This document shows positions 6,366-12,848 of a stretch of 12,848 bases of DNA, piece after piece (within the stretch, counting starts at the first letter, position 1; each line of letters starts with the position of its first letter). The stretch spans positions 1 to 12,848 of the forward strand of contig JBIKLI010000100.1 in NCBI GenBank assembly GCA_044359885.1. The letters run 5' to 3'. The notes below the pieces were generated by a model. It made no database searches, was not told where the DNA came from, and saw nothing but the letters and a program-made list of their open reading frames with translations. This DNA is from CAIOSQ01 sp044359885. Lineage in GTDB: Bacteria; Pseudomonadota; Alphaproteobacteria; CACIAM-22H2. The position numbers and the translations under genes were made by a program.

Positions 6366-7514
6366 TCATCCCAGGCGCGGGTCCATCCAGCCGCGATCCA
6401 TCCGCTTCCACGCGGTGTGCGGCCCGGGGCCGAGCACGATCCCCAGCCCCGGGCCCTGCGGCAGCTTCGCGGCGCCCCGCTCGAAGCGCAGGCTCTCGCC
6501 TTCGACCATGTCGAAGAAGGCCGAGGTCTCGCCGAACTGCACCTCGAGGAAGAGGAAATTCGGGATCACCGCGCAAAGATGCACCGAGTGGGCGTGGCAG
6601 ACCGGCCCGGTCGGGTTATGCGGCGCGATCTCCACGCCGGCGGTCTGCGCCAGCGCGGCGATGCGGCGGATCTCCTCGATGCCGCCGGCATGCTTCACGT
6701 CAGGCATCAGGACGTCGTAGCAGCCGGCCTCCACGACCGGCCGGTAGGCGGCGAGACCGGCGAGCGACTCGGCGCCGGCCAGCCTCATGCCGCGGTCGTT
6801 CGCCATGCCGCGCAGCCGCCGGATCTCGGCGCGATTGGCCTCGGCGACCGGGCATTCCAGCCAGAAGAGCCGGAAGGGCGCGACATCGCCGATCAGTCCC
6901 GCCGCACCGCCGGGCGAGAAGCGCCAATGCGCGTCGACCATCATTTCGACATCGCGCCCGACCGCCTCGCGCACCGCGGCGATGCGCGCCAGTCCTTGCG
7001 CATAGGCCTGACGATTGGTCTCGCAGAACCCGTCTTCCCAGACCAGCGGCTCGAACGGCGCCAGCTTGACCGCGCGGAACCCGTCCGCGACGGCGCGCCG
7101 GGCAGCGGCGGCGAAGCCCTCGGGGCTGCGCGGCTCGGCGCCGCGATTGATGTTGGCATAGAGCCGGATCGGATCGCGAAGCGCGCCGCCGAGGAAGAGG
7201 TGCAGCGGCTGCGCCGCCCGCCGCGCGGCGAGATCGGCGAGCGCCTGCTCGAAGGCCGAGAGGATCGTCGCCGCCACCAGACCGCCGGGCGCATGCGCGA
7301 TCAGCCGGGCGAGGCGGTTGCGGTGGCGCGCATCCTGACCGGTGACGCTGGCCGCCAGCCGCTCGGCCTCCGCCGCCAGCAGTCCCTCCTGGCCGCCCAG
7401 CGTGCATTCCCCGATGCCGGTCGATCCGTCCTGCGTGGCGACCTCCAGGAAGCACCAGTTGGTCCGGGGCGTGACGTTGATGCCGCGGAACGCGATCCGT
7501 TCGATCCGGCTCAT
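6366..7514 (-). CDS. Mandelate racemase/enolase superfamily dehydratase
   Basis: This 382-residue protein has an N-terminal capping domain (~1-120) and an enolase-type barrel (~125-360). Candidate catalytic and metal residues are K150 (VKLAP), D194 and H196 (VDAHWR), E220 (LECPV), E249 (GAES), H299 (APHNPTGP) and E324 (LEVQF). The D-x-H pair on the third strand plus the late His suggest the acid-sugar dehydratase subgroup (galactonate/mannonate dehydratase type), which removes water from a sugar acid to give a 2-keto-3-deoxy acid. Substrate is not predictable. One odd point is ECPV where EEPV is more usual. The start at 7514 follows the receptor stop by 26 bases, so the two form an operon; the ribosome site (GAAAG next to the ATG) is poor. 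The frame open further upstream to 7763 runs antisense-like through the receptor gene and is rejected. Confidence 0.9.
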   Translation of the reverse strand: MSRIERIAFRGINVTPRTNWCFLEVATQDGSTGIGECTLGGQEGLLAAEAERLAASVTGQDARHRNRLARLIAHAPGGLVAATILSAFEQALADLAARRAAQPLHLFLGGALRDPIRLYANINRGAEPRSPEGFAAAARRAVADGFRAVKLAPFEPLVWEDGFCETNRQAYAQGLARIAAVREAVGRDVEMMVDAHWRFSPGGAAGLIGDVAPFRLFWLECPVAEANRAEIRRLRGMANDRGMRLAGAESLAGLAAYRPVVEAGCYDVLMPDVKHAGGIEEIRRIAALAQTAGVEIAPHNPTGPVCHAHSVHLCAVIPNFLFLEVQFGETSAFFDMVEGESLRFERGAAKLPQGPGLGIVLGPGPHTAWKRMDRGWMDPRLG

Positions 7515-7540
7515 CTTTCGGCGATCCGTCTTCTGTCCGA

Positions 7541-8512
7541 CTATTCGACCCGGATGTCGGCGCGCCGCGCCAGATCGCGCCATTTCGCGACGTCGCTGCG
7601 CACCCGTGCGGCCAGCGCCTCGGGCGGGCTGCAGATCACCTGGCCGCCGATCGTCTTCACGCGCGCGACGATCTCCGGCAGCTCGCCGATGCGCTGCAGT
7701 TCCGGCACGATGCGATCGACGATCGCGCGCGGCAGGTTCTTCGGCCCGAACAGCGCGTTCCACGCGACCGTTTCGAAGCCGCGCATCCCGCTCTCGTCGA
7801 GGGTCGGGATCTCGGGCAGGTCCGGCCAGCGCGCGAGGCTCGTCACCGCCAGCAGCTTGACCTCGCCGCGGCCGATGAAGGGCATGACGTTGATCAGGTT
7901 GGCGATCAGGAACGGGGCGTCCCCGGTGATCACCGCCTGGCCCAGGGCGGCGGCCCCGGTATAGGGGATATGCTCCATCTGCACGCCGGCCATCTGCTTG
8001 AAAAGCTCGGCCGAGAGATGCGCCGAGGAGCCGATGCCGCCGCTGGCATAGTTGTAGAAGCCGGGCGGCTTCGTCTTGATGGCCGCGATCAGCTCCGCGA
8101 CGTTGCCGACCGGGAAGACGCGGGGATTGACCACCAGCGCGTTCGGCCCGGTGACCAGCAGGGAGATCGGCGTGAAGTCGGTCTCCAGATCGTAGGGCAG
8201 ATCGCGATAGATCGCCGCGTTGATGCCGTTCGATCCGGCGTTTCCCATCAGCAGCGTATGGCCGTCGGGTGCCGCGCGGAACACGGCTTCGACGGCGACG
8301 CGGCCGCCGGCGCCGGGACGGTTCTCGACCAGCACCGGCCGGCCCAGCGCCCGCTCGAGATGCGGGGCAAAGAGGCGGATCGTGGTGTCGTTGCCGCCAC
8401 CCGGCGCCCCTGTCTCCACGACGCGCACCGGCCTGGCCGGCCAGGACTGTGCGCGAGCGACGCCCGGCAGGGCCAGCGCGCCCGAGGCGGCCAGCAGCAT
8501 CCGACGATTCAT
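7541..8512 (-). CDS. Bug/TctC family periplasmic solute-binding receptor
   Basis: This 323-residue periplasmic binding protein belongs to the tripartite tricarboxylate transporter receptor family (Bug/TctC), whose members bind small carboxylates, amides or aromatic acids. The signal peptide is MNRRMLLAASGALALPGVARA, cleaved after residue ~21, and the RR pair may allow Tat export. Mature landmarks are WPARPVRVVETGAPGGGND (24-42), VENRPGAGG (62-70), APDGHTLLMGN (81-91) and YDLETDFTPISLL (107-119), all typical. GGGGGAGA at 8519-8526 is a strong ribosome site 6 bases before the ATG at 8512. No TctA or TctB membrane subunit lies within this window, so it is an orphan receptor here, as is common for this expanded family. 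Co-transcription with the enolase-superfamily gene suggests the ligand is that enzyme's substrate or a precursor. Confidence 0.95.
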   Translation of the reverse strand: MNRRMLLAASGALALPGVARAQSWPARPVRVVETGAPGGGNDTTIRLFAPHLERALGRPVLVENRPGAGGRVAVEAVFRAAPDGHTLLMGNAGSNGINAAIYRDLPYDLETDFTPISLLVTGPNALVVNPRVFPVGNVAELIAAIKTKPPGFYNYASGGIGSSAHLSAELFKQMAGVQMEHIPYTGAAALGQAVITGDAPFLIANLINVMPFIGRGEVKLLAVTSLARWPDLPEIPTLDESGMRGFETVAWNALFGPKNLPRAIVDRIVPELQRIGELPEIVARVKTIGGQVICSPPEALAARVRSDVAKWRDLARRADIRVE

Positions 8513-8655
8513 CTATGGTCTCCCCCTGCGCGAACGCGCGCGCTACGCTGCCTCAGCGCGGCGCGGCGCGCAACCCGCGGCGGCGCGACGATCCAGGATC
8601 CACGATCCCGACTGACCGTGTCACCGCCCACCCGCCAGCCGGAGCACGACCGCCG
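8513..8655. promoter_or_regulatory. Divergent promoter region with GATCC inverted repeat
   Basis: These 143 bases lie between the Bug receptor gene (-) and the isochorismatase-fold gene (+). They contain an inverted repeat GATCC-A-GGATC at 8590-8600 and a further direct copy, ACGATCC at 8588-8594 and 8602-8608 (14-base period). These could be operator half-sites controlling both units, but the evidence is limited to symmetry. Confidence 0.35.
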
Positions 8656-9369
8656 ATGCACCATATCTCGCTCCAGCCCGATGTCGTCGCCCGGGTCGCG
8701 CGGCGCCGCGGCGCCGTGGACATGTTCGCAAGGCTCGCGCCGCGCCGCACCGCGCTGCTCGCGATCGACATGCAGAACCTGTTCCTCGAGCCCGGTGCGC
8801 CGCTGGAGATCCCCTTCGCCCGCGCGCTCGTGCCCGGCATCAACCGGCTCGCCCGGGCGCTGCGGGCCGCGGGCGGCACGGTGGTCTGGGTGCGCAATGC
8901 CTTCGATGCGCGCACGCTGGCGAGCTGGTCGGTCTTCTTCGCATCGATCAACACGCCCGATCTGTCGCGCCGGGTGCTCGAAGGCCTCGCCCCCGGCAGC
9001 CCCCACCAGGCGCTCTGGCCGGAGCTGGACAGGCGAGACGAGGACATGGTGGCGGACAAGGACCGCTACAGCGCCTTCCATTGTCCGGTCTCCACGCTCG
9101 ACCGCGACCTGCGCGCGCGCGGCATCGACACGGTGCTGATCGCCGGCACGCTCACCAATGTCTGCTGCGAGACCACGGCGCGCGACGCCATGCAGCTCGA
9201 CTACAAGGTGGTGATGCTGGCCGATGGCTGCGCCACGCGGACTGACGCCGAACACAACGCCAGCCTGACCGCGATCCTCAACAATTTCGGCGACGTCGCC
9301 ACCATCGACCAGGCGATGGGCCGGCTCGCGACGGAAGCGACGCGCGCGTCACCGGACGTCGCGACATGA
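8656..9369 (+). CDS. Isochorismatase-fold cysteine amidohydrolase
   Basis: This 237-residue cytoplasmic cysteine hydrolase belongs to the isochorismatase-like family, which hydrolyses C-N bonds in compounds such as N-carbamoylsarcosine, ureidoacrylate, maleamate or nicotinamide. The triad is visible: D38 in AIDMQN, K135 in VADKDRYSAF and C170 in GTLTNVCCETTARDA, where the first of two adjacent cysteines aligns with the nucleophile. Length and the DKDRYSAF motif are close to RutB-like ureidoacrylate hydrolases, but no other rut genes are present. The start at 8656 has GGAG at 8641-8644 (11-base spacing), and residues before it in the long frame open back to 8269 are antisense to the receptor gene. 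The stop overlaps the next gene as ATGA, indicating coupled production with the PxpA-like protein. A role in breaking an amide released from cyclic amides is inferred from the neighbours. Confidence 0.92.
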   Translation: MHHISLQPDVVARVARRRGAVDMFARLAPRRTALLAIDMQNLFLEPGAPLEIPFARALVPGINRLARALRAAGGTVVWVRNAFDARTLASWSVFFASINTPDLSRRVLEGLAPGSPHQALWPELDRRDEDMVADKDRYSAFHCPVSTLDRDLRARGIDTVLIAGTLTNVCCETTARDAMQLDYKVVMLADGCATRTDAEHNASLTAILNNFGDVATIDQAMGRLATEATRASPDVAT

Positions 9370-10136
9370 GGATCGACCTCAATTCGGATCTCGGCGAGGG
9401 GTTCGGCGCATGGCGCATGGGCGACGACGCGGCGATGATGAAAGTCATCACCTCCGCCAACGTCGCCTGCGGCCATCATGCCGGCGACCCGGTGATCATG
9501 GACCATGCCGTGCGCGCGGCGCGTTCCGCCGGCGTCGACCTGGGGGCCCATGTGTCGTTTCCCGATCGCGCCGGGTTCGGACGTCGCGAGATGCGTCTGG
9601 AGCCGCGCGAGCTCGAGCTGCATGTCATCTTCCAGCTGGGCGCGCTGGACGGCATCGCCCGCATGGCCGGCCACCGGATCACCCATGTCAGCCCGCACGG
9701 CGCGCTTGGGAACATGGCCTTGGCCGACCGCGCCACGGCCGAAATCCTGGTGCGCGCGGTGCGCGCCTTCGATCCGCGGCTTGCGATGCTCGTGCTCTCG
9801 AACAGCGAATTGGCGCGCGCCGCCGACGCCGCCGGTCTCCCGAGCCATGCCCTTTTCCTGGCCGACCGCGCCTACGACAGCAGCGGGCAGCTCGTGCCGC
9901 GGCGCCTGCCCGGGGCGCTGGTGACCAGCGAGCCCGAGATCCTGGCGCGGGTCGAACGCGTGCTGGCGGAAGGCTGCGTGGTCTCGGCGCAGGGCGACAT
10001 CGTCCAGGTCGCCGCCGAGTCGATCCTGGTCCATGGCGACACGCCGGGCGCCGTCGCGATCGCCCGCGCGATCCGCCGTCGCATCGAGGACGCGGGCGGC
10101 GAGGTCGTGCCGCTGTCGGCGTTGCGCGCATCCTAG
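9366..10136 (+). CDS. LamB/YcsF family protein (PxpA-like 5-oxoprolinase subunit A)
   Basis: This 256-residue protein belongs to the LamB/YcsF family. PxpA, its characterised member, works with PxpB and PxpC in ATP-dependent opening of 5-oxoproline. Landmarks are IDLNSDLGEGFG (3-14), ANVACGHHAGDP (31-42), FPDRAGFGRR (65-74), SPHGALGN (109-116), ADRAYD (166-171) and HGDTPGAV (223-230). It is somewhat diverged: SPHGALGN replaces the usual KPHGALYN, and the Glu normally before FADRAY is missing. PxpB and PxpC are absent from the window. A HyuA/HyuB pair, also in the ATP-dependent cyclic-amide class, lies just downstream on the other strand. Its ATG at 9366 overlaps the stop of the isochorismatase-fold gene by 4 bases. 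The family is certain; the substrate may be a cyclic amide other than 5-oxoproline. Confidence 0.93.
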   Translation: MRIDLNSDLGEGFGAWRMGDDAAMMKVITSANVACGHHAGDPVIMDHAVRAARSAGVDLGAHVSFPDRAGFGRREMRLEPRELELHVIFQLGALDGIARMAGHRITHVSPHGALGNMALADRATAEILVRAVRAFDPRLAMLVLSNSELARAADAAGLPSHALFLADRAYDSSGQLVPRRLPGALVTSEPEILARVERVLAEGCVVSAQGDIVQVAAESILVHGDTPGAVAIARAIRRRIEDAGGEVVPLSALRAS

Positions 10137-10203
10137 CTTCGGCGTCTCCCCGCGGACCCGGAAGCGTGGCAGGGTGGTGGCCTCGGCGACGAAGAGGCCC
10201 GGC

Positions 10204-10368
10204 ATGCTGGAATTCCTGGCGGTCTGCCTGATCCTCGGGATGATCATCGTCATCCCGGCGTTCCGGCGCCTGGTCGGCGCGCTGCTGGCGCTGACGGCGG
10301 TCGGCTTCCTTGCGGTCGCCGCCGTCGTCACCGTCCTGGTCGTCCTCGTCATGCTGCTGGCCCCGTGA
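10204..10368 (+). CDS. Small hypothetical membrane protein, two helices
   Basis: This 54-residue protein has two predicted membrane helices, ~3-19 and ~24-52, separated by a short FRRLV turn with two arginines; the positive-inside rule places that turn in the cytoplasm. I do not recognise the family. The start is well supported by GAAGAGG at 10191-10197, six bases before the ATG, although the frame stays open further upstream through part of the PxpA-like gene. It follows that gene by 67 bases on the same strand and may be co-transcribed. Its stop codon sits in the loop of a strong hairpin facing the hyuB-like gene. Hydrophobic frames arise by chance in GC-rich DNA, so it is a probable rather than certain gene. 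Confidence 0.6.
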   Translation: MLEFLAVCLILGMIIVIPAFRRLVGALLALTAVGFLAVAAVVTVLVVLVMLLAP

Positions 10369-10378
10369 CCGGGGCCGG
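10357..10378. terminator. GC-rich hairpin over the small membrane protein stop codon
   Basis: GGCCCCG (10359-10365) pairs perfectly with CGGGGCC (10370-10376), extendable by a T-G wobble and one C-G pair to 9 bp. The 4-base loop TGAC holds the stop codon at 10366-10368. It lies between convergent genes with no T-tract and is a candidate bidirectional terminator. Confidence 0.45.
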
Positions 10379-10382
10379 CGCG

Positions 10383-10399
10383 CGCGGATTCAGGCCGCG
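10383..10399. terminator. Short hairpin over the hyuB-like stop codon
   Basis: CGCGG and CCGCG pair as 5 bp around a 7-base loop that contains the minus-strand TGA at 10390-10392. It directly neighbours the hairpin at 10357-10378. Alone it is weak and could arise by chance at this GC content. Confidence 0.25.
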
Positions 10400-12405
10400 G
10401 GACTCTCGGCTTCCAGCCGCGCGACTTCGCGCGCCAGCCTGGCGCGCGCCGCCGCCACGTCGCCGACGATCTCGTCGAGCGGCCGCACCCCGACCGCCGG
10501 CAGCTCCGGCACCACCGCCTCGAAGAACTCGCGGCGGCGATCCGATCGCGCGTTGGCGCCCAGCCGCATGAGCAGGGCGTTGACACGCATCATCGTCGCA
10601 TCGTCGAAGACCGCTTCCCAGGCCTCGCGCTCCGGCCCGAAATCGAAATCCTGCAGCGGGCCGCGCGCCTCGGCCATGCGCCGGCGCAGCGCCTCGGTCG
10701 CGGCCATGTCGACCGTGTCGCCCGCGAGCACGACACCGTAATCCTCGCGTGCCGAGCGTCGCGAGACATAGCCGTCCAGCACGTCTTCGAGCACCGTCGC
10801 CGCAGGCCGCTCGAGCGGGTCACCGTAGCCACCCCCGCCCGGCGTCATGATCGTCACCACGTCGCCGACCTTGGGGTGGAAGATGTCGAGCTTGCCGAGC
10901 TCGCGCTCGTCGGGACGGCCGGGATTGACCACCACCCGCGCCTTGTCGCCCGGCCGGCCGCCGGCCATGCCCCAGGGCCGGAACACGAAACGCTCCATGC
11001 CGCGGCCCAGTACCGCCGAGCCGGGCTGGGCGATGCGCACCGAGAACACGACGCCGGTGCCGCCGCGCCATTTTCCGGCTCCCCCCGAATCCACCCGCAG
11101 GGAATAGTCGACGACCGCGGCCTCGGCTTCCTCTTCGGTCTTCTCCATCGGCGTGTTGCGCTGGTTGGCGAGGCTCGAATCGCGCCCGTCCACGCCGTCG
11201 GCGCCATGGCGTGCGCCGGTGCCGCCGACCAGCGTCTGCAGCACCATCACCTTGCGGCGCCCCGTGGTCGGCTCCTGCTCGACCAGCACCGAGGGGATGA
11301 CCACGCCGCCCGACGGGGCCGGCATCAGATCCGGCCGCGCCCGGTTGAGCGCGCCGACGATCGCCTCGTTGAGACGGATCGCGGTCGCGCTGCGGATGCC
11401 GACCGCCGCGGGCGGCTCCGGATTCACCACCGTGCCGGACGGCGCCTCGACCGTCACATGCTCGAACATGCCGTAGTTGATCGGGATCGTCTTGTCGTTG
11501 CTGAACACGAAATGCATCAGCTTCAGCGTCAGCCAGGGATGGCGCTTGCCGGCGGTCGGGATGTTGTACGCCGCCGCGACCTGCGGGTCCGACCCCGTGA
11601 AGTCGAGATGGACATGGCCGTCCTTCGCAGTCAGCCGGCAGCGCACGCGGATCGGCACCTTGGAGACGAAGTCGTCGTCCAGCAGGTCGGCGAATTCGTA
11701 GCTGCCGTCCGGGATCCGGCGCTGCACCTCCAGCGCCTTGGACGCCGCATAGGCGACGAGATCGCGCTGCGCGGCGAGGAACCCCTCGACGCCGAGCTGC
11801 TCGACCAGTTCGAGCACCCGCCGCTCTCCCACCACCAGCGCGCCCAGCATCGCCTTGATGTCGCCGAGATTGAGGTCCGGCGTGCGGCAGTTCGAGCGGT
11901 AGAGCGCGATCAGATCCTCGTTCAGCCGCCCGGCCTTGACCAGCTTCATGGGCGGGATCTGGAACCCTTCCTGGTAGTTGTCCGAGAAGCGCGGCGAGAT
12001 CGACGACGGCACGCCGCCGCCGATGTCGGCGGAATGGATGAAGTCCCAGGCATGCGCGACGATGCGGCCGTCGACGAAGATCGGCCGGATCAGATGCAGG
12101 TCGGGCATATGCGTCGACAGACCTTCGCTGGCATAGGGGTGATTGGTGATCACCACGTCGCCCGGCTCCAGGTCGGGGACCCGCGACAGCGACGGGCCCA
12201 CGTTGCTGTCGAGGAAGCCCGACACGCCGAGGACCTTCGGATAGGCGAAGAACCGCCCCTCCGGCGTCGCCAGCGCGCAGCCATAGTCGCCCGCCTCCTT
12301 GACATAGGTCGTGCGGGCAGACCGCCGCAGCTTGATCGCCATCTCTTCGGTGATGGCGGTCACCTTGTGGAAGAAGATCTCGAGCAGAACCCGGTCGCGT
12401 TCCAT
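10390..12405 (-). CDS. Hydantoinase B/oxoprolinase family subunit (HyuB-like)
   Basis: This 671-residue protein is the B subunit of an ATP-dependent hydantoinase/oxoprolinase-type enzyme, a group that includes N-methylhydantoinase, caprolactamase and acetophenone carboxylase. With HyuA it would open a cyclic amide or carboxylate a ketone in the cytoplasm. The start matches the family well (MERDRVLLEIFFHKVTAITEEM region), followed by ITNHPYASEGLSTHMPDLHL (~86-105) and the hallmark TPGGGGYGDP at 521-530. About 140 residues follow that hallmark, longer than the shortest family members; the last ~80 form a charged, probably helical tail. The ATG at 12405 shares one base with the HyuA stop (TGATG), and GGGAGA at 12413-12418 is its ribosome site, 7 bases upstream, so the two subunits are co-translated. 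The family is certain; the substrate is unknown. Confidence 0.95.
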   Translation of the reverse strand: MERDRVLLEIFFHKVTAITEEMAIKLRRSARTTYVKEAGDYGCALATPEGRFFAYPKVLGVSGFLDSNVGPSLSRVPDLEPGDVVITNHPYASEGLSTHMPDLHLIRPIFVDGRIVAHAWDFIHSADIGGGVPSSISPRFSDNYQEGFQIPPMKLVKAGRLNEDLIALYRSNCRTPDLNLGDIKAMLGALVVGERRVLELVEQLGVEGFLAAQRDLVAYAASKALEVQRRIPDGSYEFADLLDDDFVSKVPIRVRCRLTAKDGHVHLDFTGSDPQVAAAYNIPTAGKRHPWLTLKLMHFVFSNDKTIPINYGMFEHVTVEAPSGTVVNPEPPAAVGIRSATAIRLNEAIVGALNRARPDLMPAPSGGVVIPSVLVEQEPTTGRRKVMVLQTLVGGTGARHGADGVDGRDSSLANQRNTPMEKTEEEAEAAVVDYSLRVDSGGAGKWRGGTGVVFSVRIAQPGSAVLGRGMERFVFRPWGMAGGRPGDKARVVVNPGRPDERELGKLDIFHPKVGDVVTIMTPGGGGYGDPLERPAATVLEDVLDGYVSRRSAREDYGVVLAGDTVDMAATEALRRRMAEARGPLQDFDFGPEREAWEAVFDDATMMRVNALLMRLGANARSDRRREFFEAVVPELPAVGVRPLDEIVGDVAAARARLAREVARLEAESPAA

Positions 12406-12848
12406 CAGGCGGTCTCCCGCGTCAGGTGAAGAGTGCCCAGCCGATCGGCGGTGGCCTTCCAGCCGGGCAGGATGAAGACGGTGGTGTCGGGCTGTTCGAC
12501 GATCGCCGGGCCGTTCAGCACGGCGCCCGCGCCGATCGCGGCGCGGGCATGGATCGTGGCTTCGATCGCGACCCCCCGATGGCGGACGCGACGCCGTCCC
12601 GAGGACGTGGCGCCGCCCGCCGCGACCTCGGGCAGCCGGACCGGCGGCACACGGCCGATCACGCCCAGCCGGACGGTGGTGGCCTGGATCGGCGTCTGCT
12701 CCTCGCGGAAGCCGTAGAGGCGTTCGTGCTCGGCATGGAACAGGGCCGCGACGCCGGCGGCATCGAGCTTCCGGCGCAGCGTCTCGGGCAGGATGATCTC
12801 CAGCTCGTCGGCCTGCTCGGGATAGCGCAGCTTCAACGCCACCACCAG
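12405..12848 (-). CDS. Hydantoinase A/oxoprolinase family subunit, C-terminal part (HyuA-like, cut by window edge)
   Basis: These last 147 residues of a HyuA-type ATP-binding subunit continue beyond the right edge. The visible piece is the C-terminal domain, with LKLRYPEQADELEI near its start, where family members have a LRYxGQ-type motif, and the conserved end GPAIVEQPDTTVFILPGW followed by a short basic/acidic tail. In this enzyme class the A subunit carries the actin-like ATPase fold, all of which lies outside the window. It is immediately upstream of and overlaps the hyuB-like gene, the usual A-then-B order of a two-subunit enzyme. An apparent start at 12845 is only an internal GTG, because the frame is open to the edge. 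Confidence 0.92.
   Translation of the reverse strand: MVVALKLRYPEQADELEIILPETLRRKLDAAGVAALFHAEHERLYGFREEQTPIQATTVRLGVIGRVPPVRLPEVAAGGATSSGRRRVRHRGVAIEATIHARAAIGAGAVLNGPAIVEQPDTTVFILPGWKATADRLGTLHLTRETA

Noticed and set aside
6417..7964. Plus-strand 515-codon frame opposite the dehydratase and receptor genes
   Set aside because: It lacks motifs and crosses two clearly recognisable minus-strand genes.
10876..12429. Plus-strand 517-codon frame opposite the hyuB-like gene
   Set aside because: His/Arg/Asp-rich composition without domains; the minus-strand hydantoinase B sequence accounts for the whole stretch.
1..12848. Mobile element, prophage, toxin-antitoxin, CRISPR or RNA genes
   Set aside because: I found no transposase, integrase, terminal repeats, spaced repeat array, tRNA-like fold or rRNA sequence; base and codon use look uniform across the window.

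Overview
The window is very GC-rich, strongly G/C-biased at third codon positions, and densely packed with genes. Its gene content (a Bug/TctC-type solute receptor, HyuA/HyuB hydantoinase subunits, a Tat-exported dienelactone-hydrolase-like protein, a FIST sensor next to c-di-GMP genes) suggests a metabolically versatile, free-living proteobacterium. An alphaproteobacterium of the Rhodospirillales or a similar order is most likely. This placement is inferred from gene types only; no rRNA, tRNA, insertion sequence, phage or CRISPR element is visible.

Layout. (1) Positions 1-3448, minus strand: a signalling operon read from right to left. It encodes a REC-EAL response regulator (c-di-GMP phosphodiesterase), a FIST-domain sensor overlapping it by ATGA, and a multi-PAS protein that runs off the left edge and is probably a histidine kinase. 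This resembles the NosP/NahK nitric-oxide signalling loci of Pseudomonas and Legionella with a c-di-GMP output protein built in, and is the most interesting part of the window. (2) 3449-3859: a 411-base divergent control region with no convincing gene. (3) 3860-6352: a Tat-signal dienelactone hydrolase family protein (+), a PEP mutase/isocitrate lyase superfamily enzyme (-), and a DUF1993 protein (+). A short 7-bp tandem repeat lies in the promoter region between the last two. (4) 6366-8512, minus strand: a two-gene unit made of a Bug/TctC periplasmic receptor followed by a mandelate racemase/enolase-superfamily dehydratase. (5) 8656-10368, plus strand: an isochorismatase-fold amidohydrolase overlapping a LamB/YcsF (PxpA-like) protein by ATGA, then a 54-residue two-helix membrane protein. 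(6) 10390-12848, minus strand: a complete HyuB-type hydantoinase/oxoprolinase subunit, preceded by the C-terminal end of its HyuA partner, with stop and start overlapping as TGATG.

How they may work together. Regions 4-6 look like a catabolic island. The Bug receptor would capture a small organic acid or amide, the enolase-superfamily enzyme would dehydrate an acid-sugar-like substrate, and HyuAB, the PxpA-like protein and the isochorismatase-fold hydrolase have family activities that fit ATP-driven opening of a cyclic amide or imide and then amide hydrolysis. The substrate cannot be read from sequence. At all three tail-to-tail gene junctions, the TGA stop codon of the plus-strand gene lies in the loop of a GC-rich hairpin, an unusual recurring arrangement that may act as compact terminators.
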